Positions 34,826 through 46,882 of a stretch of 64,000 bases of DNA are shown here, piece after piece. The stretch lies in contig NZ_CP040671.1 in assembly GCF_008386235.1 (NCBI RefSeq), positions 2,048,001 to 2,112,000 on the forward strand, written 5' to 3'. The DNA comes from Thermosynechococcus sp. CL-1 (GTDB lineage: Bacteria > Cyanobacteriota > Cyanobacteriia > Thermosynechococcales > Thermosynechococcaceae). The notes beneath the pieces were generated by a model that was not told the origin of the DNA, did no database searches, and worked only from the letters and a program-made list of their open reading frames with translations. Made by a program: the position numbers and the translations under genes. The stretch's first letter is position 1. Each line of letters begins with the position of its first letter.

Positions 34826-37131
34826 GAGCCAGTCATTTTGGGTGGAATATGCTGCACCGGATGATCGGGATGGGTGGCTTCCCATTCCGCAAGAAATTCC
34901 TGTGTGTCTTTGACGGGCGGTAAGGGCAAGGAGCCACCGGGACCTGCCAAGGGACGCAAACCATTCAACTCGGCTAAAATGGCAGTGCCGTTGTTAATAA
35001 CCACCGCCAAAATCGGGTCAAGGGCAAAGAAGACCCCCGACAGCAGCGCACCAATATTAGGAATGGCCACGATCGCTGTATTTTGCCAGACAATTTCCAT
35101 CGCCTGCTTGGCAATGCGAATGGCAAGGGTCAATCCCCGCAAGTCATCCTCCATGAGCACCACATCGGCGGTTTCACGGGCGATATCGGTTGCGCCGGCA
35201 AAGGAAATAGAGACATCGGCATAGGCAAGAGCGGCAGAGTCATTGATACCATCGCCACAGAAAGCCACGACTTTACCGCTGTCATGGAGGGCACGCACCA
35301 CCTCCACTTTCTTTTCCGGGAAGGCTTCGGCGTAGATATGCTCAGGAGCAATTCCTAGATCCTTAGCAACCGCCCGGGCAACGCGGCCAATGTCACCCGT
35401 CAGCATATGGGGAGTAATGCCTGCCCCCTTGAGTTCACGGATGACTTCAGGACTTTCATTGCGGATTGGGTCACTGTAGAGAATCACCCCAATCAAGCGA
35501 CCATCCCCGGCCACATAGACAATTGACGCCCGCCCAGAATCGAGATCGGGGAAACGTTCATTGAGATCAATTAGGCAAATGTTTTCCTGCTCCATCATGC
35601 GGCGGCTGCCCACCCGCAGATCCACACCCCGCACTTTTGTGGCCACACCGAGGCCAACGCGGTATTCCCAGTCTTCACAGTCAAAGAGGGGCTGATGGGT
35701 TTCGCGGGCATGGCGGACAATGGCTTCAGCCACAGGGTGGGTGAGTCCCTGCTCAGCACTGGCGGCCATACTGAGGATGTCATCGGCGCTGAAGCGCGGA
35801 TCCATGACTTTAATCTCGGTAACCCCTGCATGGCCTTGGGTCAGGGTGCCAGTTTTATCAAAGACAATGGTGTCAATCTGAGCCAGTTTTTCGATCGCCC
35901 GACCACTGCGGATGAGGACGCCATGTTGAGCGGCATAGGTGAGCGCCGACAAAATCGTGGTAGGCACCGAGACCCGAATCCCTGTACCGAGGTCAAGGGT
36001 CAGCAGGGCGATCGCCCGATTGAGATCCCCTGAGAGTAAGCCAACACCTGTGCCAATGGCCAAGGTTGGAATGACGGCTTGGTTAGCCACCATGGCAGCA
36101 TAGTTTTCAATGCGCGTGTCATGTACCGGTGCCGACTGCATTAAGCCGACAATCACCCCTGCCCGGGTATTGTTACCCACCCGCTCCGCTAAAATGACCA
36201 ATTGGCCATCCACCAGTAGGGTCGAAGCAAAAACCTCCATCCCCTCCGTGCGCGTTACCGGTACAGACTCGCCCGTGAGTTTGCACTGATCAATCAGGCC
36301 TGTGCCCCGCAAAATAATGCCATCAACGGGAATTTGATCCCCCGGATAGACGACCACGCGATCGCCCTCCACGAGATCTTTAACTTCCACCTCCACCTCA
36401 ACGCCATCCCGTTCCACAAAGGCGGTTTTGCCTAGACAGTCGAGCAAATCAAGGTTCGCCCGCTCCGATCCCCGTGCCGTGAGGTCGCGGATCACTTCCC
36501 CCCCCTCAATCAGACCCAGCATAAAGGAGGGGGCAAAATAGTGCCCTTGCATGGTGTGGAGGGAAATTGCCAAGCCATCGAGGAAGTCAATCGTTAACTG
36601 TTTTTCCTCTTGAATCGCTTCCCATGCTCGCTGAAACACCGGCATTGCCCCGGCAATCACCACACTGGCAATCACATAGCCGGGAATCGGTACCCCCATC
36701 AGGGAGGCCACACTCAACCCCAAACCCAGAGCCGGTAAGCCCAAGCGTTCCCAATAGTTAATTTCGTGAGCTTCCGCCGCAGGGGTGGCCTTCTCAGTAC
36801 TTAGGGCGGGAAGATCTGGATTGGCCGCCACTTGAATCGACTCAAAAATTTGCCCTTGAATCGTTGCTAGGGCTTCCCCAAAGAGCTTGGGATTATATTC
36901 CACCACAAGGGAGCGGGCAGGGGGGTTAATGCGTGCCGTTGTCACTGCGGGTAAACTGCCCACAATGTAGAGCAGCCGTGCCCCATATTCAGCATCAAAG
37001 CCCAGCCGAGGAATGCGAATCCGAAAGCGACCCCTAATCCAATGCACAACTTGATAGTGAACGGTCTCTGTGGTGATAGGGCGGGTGAGTACTTCAGACT
37101 GCGGGGAACGACTTCGGGCAATAGTGGTCAT
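34795..37131 (-). CDS. P1B-like metal-transport ATPase lacking the CPx motif
   Basis: A 778-residue P-type ATPase of the heavy-metal group. The core is intact: TGES (286-289) in the actuator domain, phosphorylation site DKTGTLT (Asp425), the P1B-specific HP dipeptide (465-466) and GDGIND. However, the transport helix that normally carries CPC, CPH, SPC or a similar motif reads LDLGTGIRVSVPTT (residues 379-392), with no cysteine and the proline displaced. The N-terminus (HYQVVHWIRGRFRIRIPRLG) looks like a metal-binding-type ferredoxin fold without the CxxC pair. The ion carried is therefore uncertain, and non-metal or atypical-metal transport is possible. Transcribed divergently from eno. Confidence 0.88.
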   Translation of the reverse strand: MTTIARSRSPQSEVLTRPITTETVHYQVVHWIRGRFRIRIPRLGFDAEYGARLLYIVGSLPAVTTARINPPARSLVVEYNPKLFGEALATIQGQIFESIQVAANPDLPALSTEKATPAAEAHEINYWERLGLPALGLGLSVASLMGVPIPGYVIASVVIAGAMPVFQRAWEAIQEEKQLTIDFLDGLAISLHTMQGHYFAPSFMLGLIEGGEVIRDLTARGSERANLDLLDCLGKTAFVERDGVEVEVEVKDLVEGDRVVVYPGDQIPVDGIILRGTGLIDQCKLTGESVPVTRTEGMEVFASTLLVDGQLVILAERVGNNTRAGVIVGLMQSAPVHDTRIENYAAMVANQAVIPTLAIGTGVGLLSGDLNRAIALLTLDLGTGIRVSVPTTILSALTYAAQHGVLIRSGRAIEKLAQIDTIVFDKTGTLTQGHAGVTEIKVMDPRFSADDILSMAASAEQGLTHPVAEAIVRHARETHQPLFDCEDWEYRVGLGVATKVRGVDLRVGSRRMMEQENICLIDLNERFPDLDSGRASIVYVAGDGRLIGVILYSDPIRNESPEVIRELKGAGITPHMLTGDIGRVARAVAKDLGIAPEHIYAEAFPEKKVEVVRALHDSGKVVAFCGDGINDSAALAYADVSISFAGATDIARETADVVLMEDDLRGLTLAIRIAKQAMEIVWQNTAIVAIPNIGALLSGVFFALDPILAVVINNGTAILAELNGLRPLAGPGGSLPLPPVKDTQEFLAEWEATHPDHPVQHIPPKMTGSQAGPSRLAG

Positions 37132-37284
37132 GATGGATTCCTACGAATGGTCGGGCAAGTGAAGCTGGCTAAAAGTCTTGGTAATCTTTTCCCCCAATTG
37201 TGGATGATGTACACCAAAGTTGAGTCAAATTAAACCAGTCTCAGACAAGAAAGGCAATGCAATACAGGACACTTTATAGCTTAG

Positions 37285-38637
<1,353 letters not shown>

Positions 38638-39477
38638 GTGATTCGTGCCCGCAAACGGTTTGGCCAGCATTGGCTGCGCAGCGAATCGGTTTTAGCTCAG
38701 ATCATTGCAGCGGCTGAACTGCACGCGGGCGATCGCATCCTAGAAATTGGTCCCGGTCGGGGTGCCCTCACTCGCCCTCTTCTAGCCAGTGGTGCTGAGG
38801 TGGTGGCCGTTGAACTGGATCGGGATCTCTGTGGCCAATTGCAACGGCAGTTTGGCAGTGAGCGGTTCCAGTTGATTGCGGGGGATATTCTGCGGCTGGA
38901 CTTAGCGCCCTTGGGGTGCAACAAAGTGGTGGCCAATATCCCCTACAACATCACAGGGCCGTTACTGGGGCATCTGCTTGGCAGTATTGCGCGACCGCGT
39001 CGCCCGCCCTTTGAGCGGTTGATTCTGCTAGTGCAAAAAGAAATTGGCGATCGCCTGATGGCAACGCCTAGTAGCAAGGCCTACGGTGCCCTCTCCGTAC
39101 GGGTGCAATTTCTGGCCACCTGTGAGAAGGTATGTGCAGTGCCCCCCCGCGCCTTTCAGCCGCCGCCTAAGGTGGATTCTGTGGTGATCTGTCTGCGACC
39201 CCACGCGACACTGCCAAGGGTGCGATCGCCCCAATGGTTAGAAACGCTGCTGAAACAGGGGTTTGCCACTCGCCGTAAGATGCTGGCCAATGCCCTCAAG
39301 TCCCTTGTTGAACCCGATCAAGTGCGCCAAGCGCTGCTTCAGTTGGGGCGAGATGTCAATAGCCGCGCCGAAGCCCTCAGCCTCGAGGATTGGCTAGCCC
39401 TCAGTGAACTGCTACAGCAGTCCCACCAAGATCAACAAAATCCCCAACCCACCACAGGCGGCAGCACCAATGGTTGA
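38638..39477 (+). CDS. rsmA: 16S rRNA dimethyladenosine transferase
   Basis: Dimethylates the two adjacent adenines in the 3' hairpin of 16S rRNA (KsgA). 279 residues. The N-terminus has RKRFGQHWLRSESVLAQI; the SAM site is ILEIGPGRGALT, and the catalytic NIPYNITGPLL follows. The GTG start at 38638 abuts the eno stop with no gap, which implies translational coupling. The last 66 bases overlap the converging gene at 39412. Confidence 0.96.
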   Translation: MIRARKRFGQHWLRSESVLAQIIAAAELHAGDRILEIGPGRGALTRPLLASGAEVVAVELDRDLCGQLQRQFGSERFQLIAGDILRLDLAPLGCNKVVANIPYNITGPLLGHLLGSIARPRRPPFERLILLVQKEIGDRLMATPSSKAYGALSVRVQFLATCEKVCAVPPRAFQPPPKVDSVVICLRPHATLPRVRSPQWLETLLKQGFATRRKMLANALKSLVEPDQVRQALLQLGRDVNSRAEALSLEDWLALSELLQQSHQDQQNPQPTTGGSTNG

Positions 39478-40200
39478 ATAGAGCACGGCATTGCTGGTGT
39501 CTTGACTCAGGCTGTCTTCTGATTTCAGGGAGACAAAGAACTTTTGTCCCTTGACGGTGGGACGTTCAATGCGTAGCGTGCCCGTTTGATCACTGGCGGT
39601 GCCCACGACCAACACCTGCCGATCCACTGGCGTGATCCATTCCTGATAGCGATAACCAATGGTATTGCCACTGCCAAAGGTGAGGCTGCCCACGTTTACC
39701 TGAAAGCTGCCAAAGCCAAGGCGGGCAGTGTTATTGGCGGGTCGAAATTCATCGATGACTTGGATCGTTTCCATGTCAGCCCCGCGGGGATCCACTTCAA
39801 TCTCGCCGTAGCGATCGCGCACGCGGAAAGGAATGGTTTGGCTATTGCTGCTAATCGTGTCGGAGCGGCGTTCAGTGCGCCAGCGGGTGCGGCCTTCACT
39901 ATCGGTTTCGCGCACCTGTTCTTCATACTCGCGGCTGACACACATGCGGTAATGGACGCAGGGCACCTGCTTTAACTCCGAGATCAGGGGCTGATCGACA
40001 ACAATCTGACCAGAAACCTTCACATATTCCCGTAGGTTGCCACCGCCAATTTCCTGTGCCACCTGCTGTTGGAGCTGATGGAGATCCGCCGTGGTGGATG
40101 GCGTGGCTAGCTTAAGACTACGGAGCTTCAGGCGATAGTGGCGCTGTACAAAAAAGAGGGCAATCGCCGCAATTAGCAAAAGGCCACCAAAAATGCTCAT
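39412..40200 (-). CDS. GIDE-domain membrane protein
   Basis: A 262-residue protein with one helix at each end (FGGLLLIAAIALFFVQ and IGAAACGGLGILLILVGLL) and a middle domain resembling the GIDE domain of mitochondrial and plastid E3 ligases of the MUL1/SP1 type: VKVSGQIVVDQPLISELKQ, VPCVHYRMCVSREYEEQ, then PFRVRDRYGEIEVDPRGA. No RING finger is present, so ubiquitin-ligase activity is not expected. Bacterial function unknown. The C-terminal 66 bases overlap the end of rsmA. Confidence 0.78.
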   Translation of the reverse strand: MSIFGGLLLIAAIALFFVQRHYRLKLRSLKLATPSTTADLHQLQQQVAQEIGGGNLREYVKVSGQIVVDQPLISELKQVPCVHYRMCVSREYEEQVRETDSEGRTRWRTERRSDTISSNSQTIPFRVRDRYGEIEVDPRGADMETIQVIDEFRPANNTARLGFGSFQVNVGSLTFGSGNTIGYRYQEWITPVDRQVLVVGTASDQTGTLRIERPTVKGQKFFVSLKSEDSLSQDTSNAVLYSTIGAAACGGLGILLILVGLL

Positions 40201-40259
40201 CGGAGACTCCGCAACAGTAGCGCCGCCAATCCCTAGTTTAGCGATGGGTAGCCCACATG

Positions 40260-41270
40260 TTATGGGGCGATCGCCCGCCCTTCGGGGTCTTCAAGGACAA
40301 AGCCAGCATCGGCAATCATTTGCCAGTCTTGGTGGGGAGCTTGGCCGCGGGTCGTTAGATAATCCCCCACAAATATAGAGTTAGCGGCATAGAGGCCAAG
40401 GGGTTGCAGCGATCGCAGATGCACTTCGCGGCCACCAGCAATGCGGATCTCTTGGCGCGGCAAAAGCAGACGAAAGAGCACGAGAATGCGTAAACAGTGG
40501 CGCGGATTGAGGTTGTGCTGTTGGCCAAGGGGTGTCCCCGGAATGGGAATCAGAAAATTCACTGGTACACTGGTCACCTGACGCTGCCGCAGGGAAAGGG
40601 CAAGATCAATGACATCGTCATCGGATTCCCCCATACCCAAAATGCCGCCAGAGCAAGTTGTAATTCCAGCGGCTTGGATATTGGCCAAGGTCTGGTCGCG
40701 ATCGCTAAAGGTGTGAGTGGTGCAAATTTCGCCGTGGAAGTTTTCCGAGGTATTTAGGTTGTGATTGACGCGATCGACGCCTGCTGCTGCCAGCCGGGCT
40801 GTTTGCTCAGCGGTGAGTAAGCCCAAGCAGGCACAGATTTTCAGGGGATAGCGCTCCTTAACTGCCCGAATAGCAGCAAGTACCTGCTCAAAGACCTTCT
40901 CATTGGGTGATCGCCCGGAAATGACCATGCAAAAGGTACCAGCCTTGAGTTGGGCAGCGCGATCGGCCGCAGCAAGAATTTTTTCCTGCGAGAGCAGGGG
41001 ATACTTTTCAATCTCAGCCGTGGAGATTTTTGATTGTGAGCAGTAGTGGCAATCCTCTGGACAGAGACCACTTTGGGCATTGAGCAGATAGTGCAGCCGT
41101 ACCCGATTCCCCCAGTAGTGGTAGCGCACCCGATAGGCCGCCGCCAGTTGATTCAGGAGTTCAGTATCCGCGGCTTGTAACACCGCCCGCGCTTGATCGC
41201 GGCTGAGGCATTCATCGGCAAGGGCTAAATCGGCAAGGTGCTGCCAATCGGTCGTCAATACTGTGTTCAT
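40260..41270 (-). CDS. bioB: Biotin synthase
   Basis: Radical-SAM enzyme inserting sulphur into dethiobiotin; 336 residues. The cluster motif is CPEDCHYC (Cys70, Cys74, Cys77), followed by [11 protein letters not shown] and [11 protein letters not shown] with the cysteines that ligate the second cluster, and [13 protein letters not shown]. It starts nine bases after pheT and is likely co-transcribed with it. No other biotin genes are in view. Confidence 0.96.
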   Translation of the reverse strand: MNTVLTTDWQHLADLALADECLSRDQARAVLQAADTELLNQLAAAYRVRYHYWGNRVRLHYLLNAQSGLCPEDCHYCSQSKISTAEIEKYPLLSQEKILAAADRAAQLKAGTFCMVISGRSPNEKVFEQVLAAIRAVKERYPLKICACLGLLTAEQTARLAAAGVDRVNHNLNTSENFHGEICTTHTFSDRDQTLANIQAAGITTCSGGILGMGESDDDVIDLALSLRQRQVTSVPVNFLIPIPGTPLGQQHNLNPRHCLRILVLFRLLLPRQEIRIAGGREVHLRSLQPLGLYAANSIFVGDYLTTRGQAPHQDWQMIADAGFVLEDPEGRAIAP

Positions 41271-41279
41271 GGTTTTTTC

Positions 41280-43745
41280 TTAGCTACGGAGGGTCACGGC
41301 GTATTTTTCCACAAGGCTGTCGCGAATGCGCTGATGTAGTTCATTCACCTCGGCCTCGGTGAGGGTGCGATCGCTGGCGCGGTAGGTGAGGCGAAAGGCC
41401 AAACTGCGCTGCCCTTCGGGGACACCAGTGCCACTGTACTCATCAAAGACTTCGACACTCTCAAGGAGGGAGTCGCGCCCGCCTGCAGCTTTCCAAATGG
41501 TGCGGCTGAGTTCTGCCACAGTGAGATCCGCCGGCGCAAAAAAGGCGAGGTCGCGATCGCTGGCGGGATAAGTTGAAAAGGGCTGAAAAATAATCTGGCG
41601 ATAGCGTTCCTCAAGGCGGCTCAGGAGTACCTCCAGATCCAGTTCAAAGACATACACCGCCGCCGGCAGGTCGAGGGTCGCCGCATACTGCGGGTGTAAC
41701 TGGCCAAAAATACCGAGCCGTTCTCCATTCAAACACAGGGCCGCCGTCCGCCCCGGGTGCAAGCGTTCTTCTTGGCGATCGCTCTGATATTCTACATGCA
41801 AACCAAACCGCTGAAAGACACTCTCGAGAATCCCCTTGGCTTCATACCATGTGAGGGGTTGGGCTTGCTGTGAGCGGCGTACCCATTTCCCCTGCCACGG
41901 ATCGCCACCGATGATGCCCCCAAGGCGATCGCTTTCCCAAAGACCCTCTTCATCTTGACCAAAAACACGGCCAATTTCAAAACCATTGAGGGGCGGATTC
42001 CCCTGTTCTTGGTTGTAGCGGAAGGCCTGTACTAGACCCGTAATTAGATCCGTACGCAGCGACGAAAACTCCGCCACTAGCGGATTCACAACGGTGACTT
42101 GGTTGGGCTGACCACCTTTTACCCAAGAATAGTGCATCAATTCCGTCAGACCCGCCCCGCGAAAGGCCGCCCGTAGCTCCCGCAGTAGGGTGAGTTCCAG
42201 CGGTAGTGCTCCCAATTCCGATTGAGCGGGCAAGGTTTCCTCAAAGCGGTCGTAACCGTAGAGCCGCGCAATCTCCTCAATGAGATCCACCTCTCGCTCA
42301 ATATCCCGGAAGCGGTAAGGGGGCACCGTCACCGACCACACCACTAACTCGTCCTCAAAGGTTTCTTGACGGCTGAGGTGAAAGCCAAGGCGGCTGAGTA
42401 GCTCTTCAACGGTCTCTGCGCCCAAATAGGCGAGTTCATCGCTCTCCGCTTCATCAGCAACCACGGCCCCCAAGAGCCGGTGCACTTGTTCCAGCCGCAG
42501 GGTGAGGGTACGTTCGAGGGGCGGACGCTGATCCGCTAGTGTAGTGTAGGTCACTGTCCCTTGAGCCACCTCAGTCAATAGGGCGATCGCTTCAGCGGTG
42601 GCCGCCTCTAGTTCTGCGGGGTTCACCCCCCGTTCATAGCGAGCCGAAGCTTCCGTGCGTAATCCTTGGGCGCGAGCCGATCGCCGAATCACCGGACTAG
42701 CAAAGAGTGCCGCCTCAAGGAAGACATTCTGCGTACCCTCGTAAACTTCAGTCTCTTCGCCCCCCATTACTCCGGCAAGGGCAACGGGCACATCCCCGGC
42801 GGTAATCAGGAGATTGTCGGCACTCAGCACCCGCTGCTCACCATCGAGGGTTTTCAGGGTTTCCCCGGCCTTGGCAAAACGCACGCCAACACTCACTGGG
42901 GTTTGGGCAGCAACCCCTTGCAACCGATCCCAATCAAAGGCATGGAGGGGCTGACCCCACTTCAGCAGGATGTAGTTGGTGATATCCACCACATTATTGA
43001 TGGCACGCAAACCGGCAGCCTCTAACCGTTGCTGGAGCCAAGGGGGCGAAGGGGCAATCTGAACATTGGTGATCAGTGTGCCACAGTAGGCAGGACAGGC
43101 TTGGGGATCAGCGATTGCAAGCTGTACAGGAGCCTTAGCACGGGACTTTTTGGGGGCGATCGCCTTTGGGGCGGGTAGCGTCAGGGGAGCACCAGTAAGT
43201 GCGGCCACTTCACGGGCAATGCCCACCATACTCAGGGCATCGGCACGGTTGGCAGTTGAGGTCAGGTGCAAAATCACATCATCCAAGCCGAGGAGAGGAC
43301 GTACATCTTCCCCGACGGTTACTGCATCAGCGAATGGGTGAATGCCCTCAGACTCTTTGGTTAGCCCCAACTCAGCAAGGGAGCAAATCATCCCCTCAGA
43401 TTTCACGCCCCGCAGTTTTGCCGGTCGAATTTTCAGATCAATTTTGGCCAGATATGCCCCCGGTAGTGCCACAGGTACATACAAGCCTGCAGCGGCATTG
43501 GGTGCCCCACAGACAATCGTGCGGGGTTCCCCTTGACCCACATCCACTTGGCAAACCCGTAATTTTTGGGCATTGGGATGGGGTTCACAGGCCAAAATAT
43601 GACCCACCACAACCCCTTGCGCCCATGTGCGCCGATCTTCAATTTCTTCGACTTCAAACCCCGCCATCGTCAGGCGATCGGCCAAAGTCGTCACATCGAG
43701 ATCAACAGCCACCAATTCCTGTAGCCAGCGAAGGGAAACCCGCAT
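41280..43745 (-). CDS. pheT: Phenylalanyl-tRNA synthetase beta subunit
   Basis: Beta chain of the tetrameric enzyme, 821 residues, full length. Order: tRNA-binding EMAP-like domain ([20 protein letters not shown]), B3/B4 editing region ([12 protein letters not shown]), B5 domain ([23 protein letters not shown]), catalytic-like core, and the anticodon-binding FDX-ACB domain ([18 protein letters not shown]). The alpha subunit is not in the window. bioB follows nine bases later. Confidence 0.97.
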   Translation of the reverse strand: MRVSLRWLQELVAVDLDVTTLADRLTMAGFEVEEIEDRRTWAQGVVVGHILACEPHPNAQKLRVCQVDVGQGEPRTIVCGAPNAAAGLYVPVALPGAYLAKIDLKIRPAKLRGVKSEGMICSLAELGLTKESEGIHPFADAVTVGEDVRPLLGLDDVILHLTSTANRADALSMVGIAREVAALTGAPLTLPAPKAIAPKKSRAKAPVQLAIADPQACPAYCGTLITNVQIAPSPPWLQQRLEAAGLRAINNVVDITNYILLKWGQPLHAFDWDRLQGVAAQTPVSVGVRFAKAGETLKTLDGEQRVLSADNLLITAGDVPVALAGVMGGEETEVYEGTQNVFLEAALFASPVIRRSARAQGLRTEASARYERGVNPAELEAATAEAIALLTEVAQGTVTYTTLADQRPPLERTLTLRLEQVHRLLGAVVADEAESDELAYLGAETVEELLSRLGFHLSRQETFEDELVVWSVTVPPYRFRDIEREVDLIEEIARLYGYDRFEETLPAQSELGALPLELTLLRELRAAFRGAGLTELMHYSWVKGGQPNQVTVVNPLVAEFSSLRTDLITGLVQAFRYNQEQGNPPLNGFEIGRVFGQDEEGLWESDRLGGIIGGDPWQGKWVRRSQQAQPLTWYEAKGILESVFQRFGLHVEYQSDRQEERLHPGRTAALCLNGERLGIFGQLHPQYAATLDLPAAVYVFELDLEVLLSRLEERYRQIIFQPFSTYPASDRDLAFFAPADLTVAELSRTIWKAAGGRDSLLESVEVFDEYSGTGVPEGQRSLAFRLTYRASDRTLTEAEVNELHQRIRDSLVEKYAVTLRS

Positions 43746-43830
43746 GGAACCCTCAAAAAAACGTCATACTTTGCCATTTTTCAGCCTACTCTCCTGTGAT
43801 GGCATTACACAAGTGTAAGTCGGTATGAAG

Positions 43831-44430
43831 CTAGGATTTCAAGAACGATCGCCGATGCCAAGGGGTCAGGCCATACTGCTCAAGGGCTTGACGGTGTTGG
43901 GGGGTGCCGTAGCCCACATTGCGTTCCCAGCCATACTGGGGATAACACCGAGCTAAGCGTGCCATGAAGCGATCGCGCCGTACCTTGGCAATAATTGAGG
44001 CACAGGCAATACTATAGCTGTGGCGATCGCCCCCGATAATGGCCGTTACCTTTTCAAAGGGTGCTGTTTTTGTTAATTTGCCGTCAATCAGGGCATGATC
44101 CCAAGGGGCAACCCGCGCTAGGGCACGCGCCATGGCTCGATAGGTGGCTTGCAGGATATTCACCTGATCAATTTCCGCCACACTGGCACTACCAATGCCA
44201 ATGGCGATCGCGTGGTTATAAATCTGCCCAAAGAGGCGCGATCGCTGGCGGGCACTCAACTGTTTGGAGTCGCGCACCTCTGGAAGAGGCACACAGTCTA
44301 CCGGTAAAATTACGGCTGCTGCCACCACTGGCCCTGCCAAACAACCCCGACCCACTTCATCCACACCGACAACGCGACAATAGCCCTGTTGCCAGTAGGC
44401 CTGCTCATAGATGAGGCTGGGCGGTTCCAT
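43831..44430 (-). CDS. rnhB: Ribonuclease HII
   Basis: Removes ribonucleotides from DNA-RNA hybrids; 199 residues. The DEDD active site is visible: VDEVGRG (Asp24, Glu25), then DHALIDGKLT and CASIIAKVRRDRFM. It starts two bases after the stop of the UDP-glucose dehydrogenase gene, an unusual pairing that suggests the three genes uxs, ugd and rnhB are transcribed together. Confidence 0.96.
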   Translation of the reverse strand: MEPPSLIYEQAYWQQGYCRVVGVDEVGRGCLAGPVVAAAVILPVDCVPLPEVRDSKQLSARQRSRLFGQIYNHAIAIGIGSASVAEIDQVNILQATYRAMARALARVAPWDHALIDGKLTKTAPFEKVTAIIGGDRHSYSIACASIIAKVRRDRFMARLARCYPQYGWERNVGYGTPQHRQALEQYGLTPWHRRSFLKS

Positions 44431-44432
44431 GC

Positions 44433-45812
44433 TTAATGGCCAATCCCCACATAGCGAAAGCCCAGTGACTCTAGCCCCTTGCGATCCAAGAAGTTGCGGC
44501 CATCAATGATCACGGGTTGGTGCATCACCTTGGCCAGTTCCCCATAATCCACCTCTTGGAACTGTGGCCAGTCGGTCACCAGCACCAAAGCATCACAGCC
44601 ATCGGCGAGGTGTAGCAAATCCGTTTCCACAATCACATGGGAGAGACCCGATCGCAGACCCGACTGGGACACGAGGGGGTCATAGGCCTTGACCTTGGCA
44701 CCCAAGCGATACAGTTCCTCGATCAAATTCAGGGCAGGGGCATCCCGCAGATCATCGGTGTTGGGCTTAAACGTTAACCCCAAAAGGCCAATCGTTTTAC
44801 CCTTGAGGATTTTCAGTACCTGTTGCAGTTTTTCAATGACAATAAAGCGTTGCCGCTGGTTGACTTGAACGGCTGCTTTGAGCAACTGGGCATCGTAGCC
44901 GTAGTCTTCCGCCGTGTGGATGAGCGCCGAAACATCCTTGGGAAAACAGGAACCCCCCCAGCCCAAGCCCGCTTGCAGAAATTTCTCGCCAATGCGGGAA
45001 TCCAGGCCAATCCCCTTGGCCACTTGAACCACATCCGCCCCCACGCGATCGCAAATATTGGCAATTTCGTTGATAAAGCTGATTTTAGTGGCTAAAAAGG
45101 CATTGGCAGCGTACTTAATCATTTCCGCCGAACTGAGATCCGTCACCAACACCGGCACGGGGGGCAAGGTGGGATCAGCCGCATACTTACGTTCAATGAT
45201 CGGCGCATAGAGTTCCTGCATGATTTGAATCGCTTTGCGGCTACTGCTGCCCAAGACAATGCGATCGGGATTAAACGTGTCATAGACCGCTGAGCCTTCC
45301 CGCAGAAATTCAGGGTTGCTGACCACATCAAAATCCAACGGCGGATGGGTCGCCCCGCCTTTAATGGCATCGGCTAAATCGGGGTCTCGCTCAACCACAC
45401 CATCGAGAATAATCATCCGCACCCAGTCCCCTGAGCCAATCGGCACCGTGGATTTGTTGACAATGACTTTGTACCCCAGATGCAAATGGGCACCAATACC
45501 GCGGGCAACGGCTTCTACATAGCGGGTATCGGTTTCACCATTGGGTAAGGCGGGTGTACCAACGGCGATAAAGAGCACTTCACCAAACTCCACCCCAGCG
45601 CCAAGATCACTACTGAAGCGAATGTGGCCACTGGCAATGCAACCACGGAGTAACTCCGTTAGACCGGGTTCATAAATAGGGGATTCCCCCTGTTGCAGCA
45701 GCTTAACTTTATCAATGTTGTTGTCAATGCAAATCACCTCATGGCCAATATGTGCCAAGCACACTCCCGTCACCAAGCCCACATAGCCAGTGCCAATCAC
45801 ACATACCCGCAT
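44433..45812 (-). CDS. UDP-glucose 6-dehydrogenase
   Basis: Oxidises UDP-glucose to UDP-glucuronate with two NAD; 459 residues. The N-terminal NAD site is CVIGTGYVGLVTGVCLA, the catalytic cysteine lies in GWGGSCFPKDVSAL, and the C-terminal UDP-binding domain starts at KTIGLLGLTFKPNTDDLRDAP. Product feeds the decarboxylase encoded 14 bases upstream (45827-46783), so the two make UDP-xylose. Confidence 0.95.
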   Translation of the reverse strand: MRVCVIGTGYVGLVTGVCLAHIGHEVICIDNNIDKVKLLQQGESPIYEPGLTELLRGCIASGHIRFSSDLGAGVEFGEVLFIAVGTPALPNGETDTRYVEAVARGIGAHLHLGYKVIVNKSTVPIGSGDWVRMIILDGVVERDPDLADAIKGGATHPPLDFDVVSNPEFLREGSAVYDTFNPDRIVLGSSSRKAIQIMQELYAPIIERKYAADPTLPPVPVLVTDLSSAEMIKYAANAFLATKISFINEIANICDRVGADVVQVAKGIGLDSRIGEKFLQAGLGWGGSCFPKDVSALIHTAEDYGYDAQLLKAAVQVNQRQRFIVIEKLQQVLKILKGKTIGLLGLTFKPNTDDLRDAPALNLIEELYRLGAKVKAYDPLVSQSGLRSGLSHVIVETDLLHLADGCDALVLVTDWPQFQEVDYGELAKVMHQPVIIDGRNFLDRKGLESLGFRYVGIGH

Positions 45813-45826
45813 TCCCTGTGGCCTCC

Positions 45827-46783
45827 CTAAACTTCCACCATCATAGGCGTATAGGGCACGCCTAGTCGCTCGGCAAAGTCAGGAATTGTGCGCTGTAATC
45901 CCTCTAGGAGGGGGACGGTCGGTTGCCAGCCCAACACCGTGCGAGCAAGGGTAATGTCAGGACGACGGCGCTGGGGGTCATCACTGGGCAGGGGCTTAAA
46001 CTGAATTTCCACCCCCGGATTAATCAGGGCTTGGATTTTTTGGGCTAGCTCCAGCACGGTGTATTCATCAGGGTTGCCCAGATTCACAGGGCCAATGTGA
46101 TCGCTATTCATCAGCCGAATTAACCCTTCCACCAAATCGCTGACATAGCAAAAACTGCGGGTTTGCGAGCCGTCGCCATAAACGGTGAGGGGAATGCCCT
46201 GCAAGGCTTGAACAATAAAATTGCTGACTACGCGGCCATCGTTGACTTGCATTTTGGGGCCATAGGTATTAAAAATCCGTGCCACCCGCACATCCACATT
46301 GTTTTGGCGGTGGTAGTCAAAGGTGAGGGTCTCTGCCACCCGCTTGCCTTCGTCGTAACAGGAGCGGATACCAATGGGGTTGACATTCCCCCAGTAGGAC
46401 TCAGATTGGGGATGCACCAGCGGGTCACCATAGACTTCTGAGGTGGAAGCAAGGAGAAACCGTGCCTTTACACGTTTGGCCAACCCCAGCATGTGGAGGG
46501 TGCCCATGACATTGGTTTTAATCGTTTTGACGGGGTTGTACTGGTAGTGAACTGGCGAGGCGGGGCAGGCCAAGTGATAGATTTGATCCACCTCAAGGCG
46601 AATCGGATCGGTGACATCATGGCGGATCAGTTCAAAATTGGGGTGACCCATCCAGCGCAGAATGTTGCGCTTTGTACCAGTGAAGTAGTTATCTAAGCAA
46701 ATGACCTCATGACCTGCTTCCATCAGCCGATCAACTAGATGGGAACCAATAAACCCAGCACCGCCAGTAACCAGAATACGCAT
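45827..46783 (-). CDS. UDP-glucuronate decarboxylase (UDP-xylose synthase)
   Basis: Extended short-chain dehydrogenase, 318 residues. NAD motif [27 protein letters not shown] and [10 protein letters not shown] with the catalytic Thr/Ser region; [11 protein letters not shown] with the Tyr and Lys; and [21 protein letters not shown], all characteristic of UXS rather than dTDP-glucose dehydratase. Together with the adjacent dehydrogenase it would supply UDP-xylose for surface polysaccharide. Confidence 0.92.
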   Translation of the reverse strand: MRILVTGGAGFIGSHLVDRLMEAGHEVICLDNYFTGTKRNILRWMGHPNFELIRHDVTDPIRLEVDQIYHLACPASPVHYQYNPVKTIKTNVMGTLHMLGLAKRVKARFLLASTSEVYGDPLVHPQSESYWGNVNPIGIRSCYDEGKRVAETLTFDYHRQNNVDVRVARIFNTYGPKMQVNDGRVVSNFIVQALQGIPLTVYGDGSQTRSFCYVSDLVEGLIRLMNSDHIGPVNLGNPDEYTVLELAQKIQALINPGVEIQFKPLPSDDPQRRRPDITLARTVLGWQPTVPLLEGLQRTIPDFAERLGVPYTPMMVEV

Positions 46784-46882
46784 TGTGTTGTCTAAATAGA
46801 GTTACGCTATTCCTTTGCCTCAGATTAGCACGAGTTCATAGGAAGCCAGTAATGTCTCATTCCAGTCCGCGATCGCTCCCCG

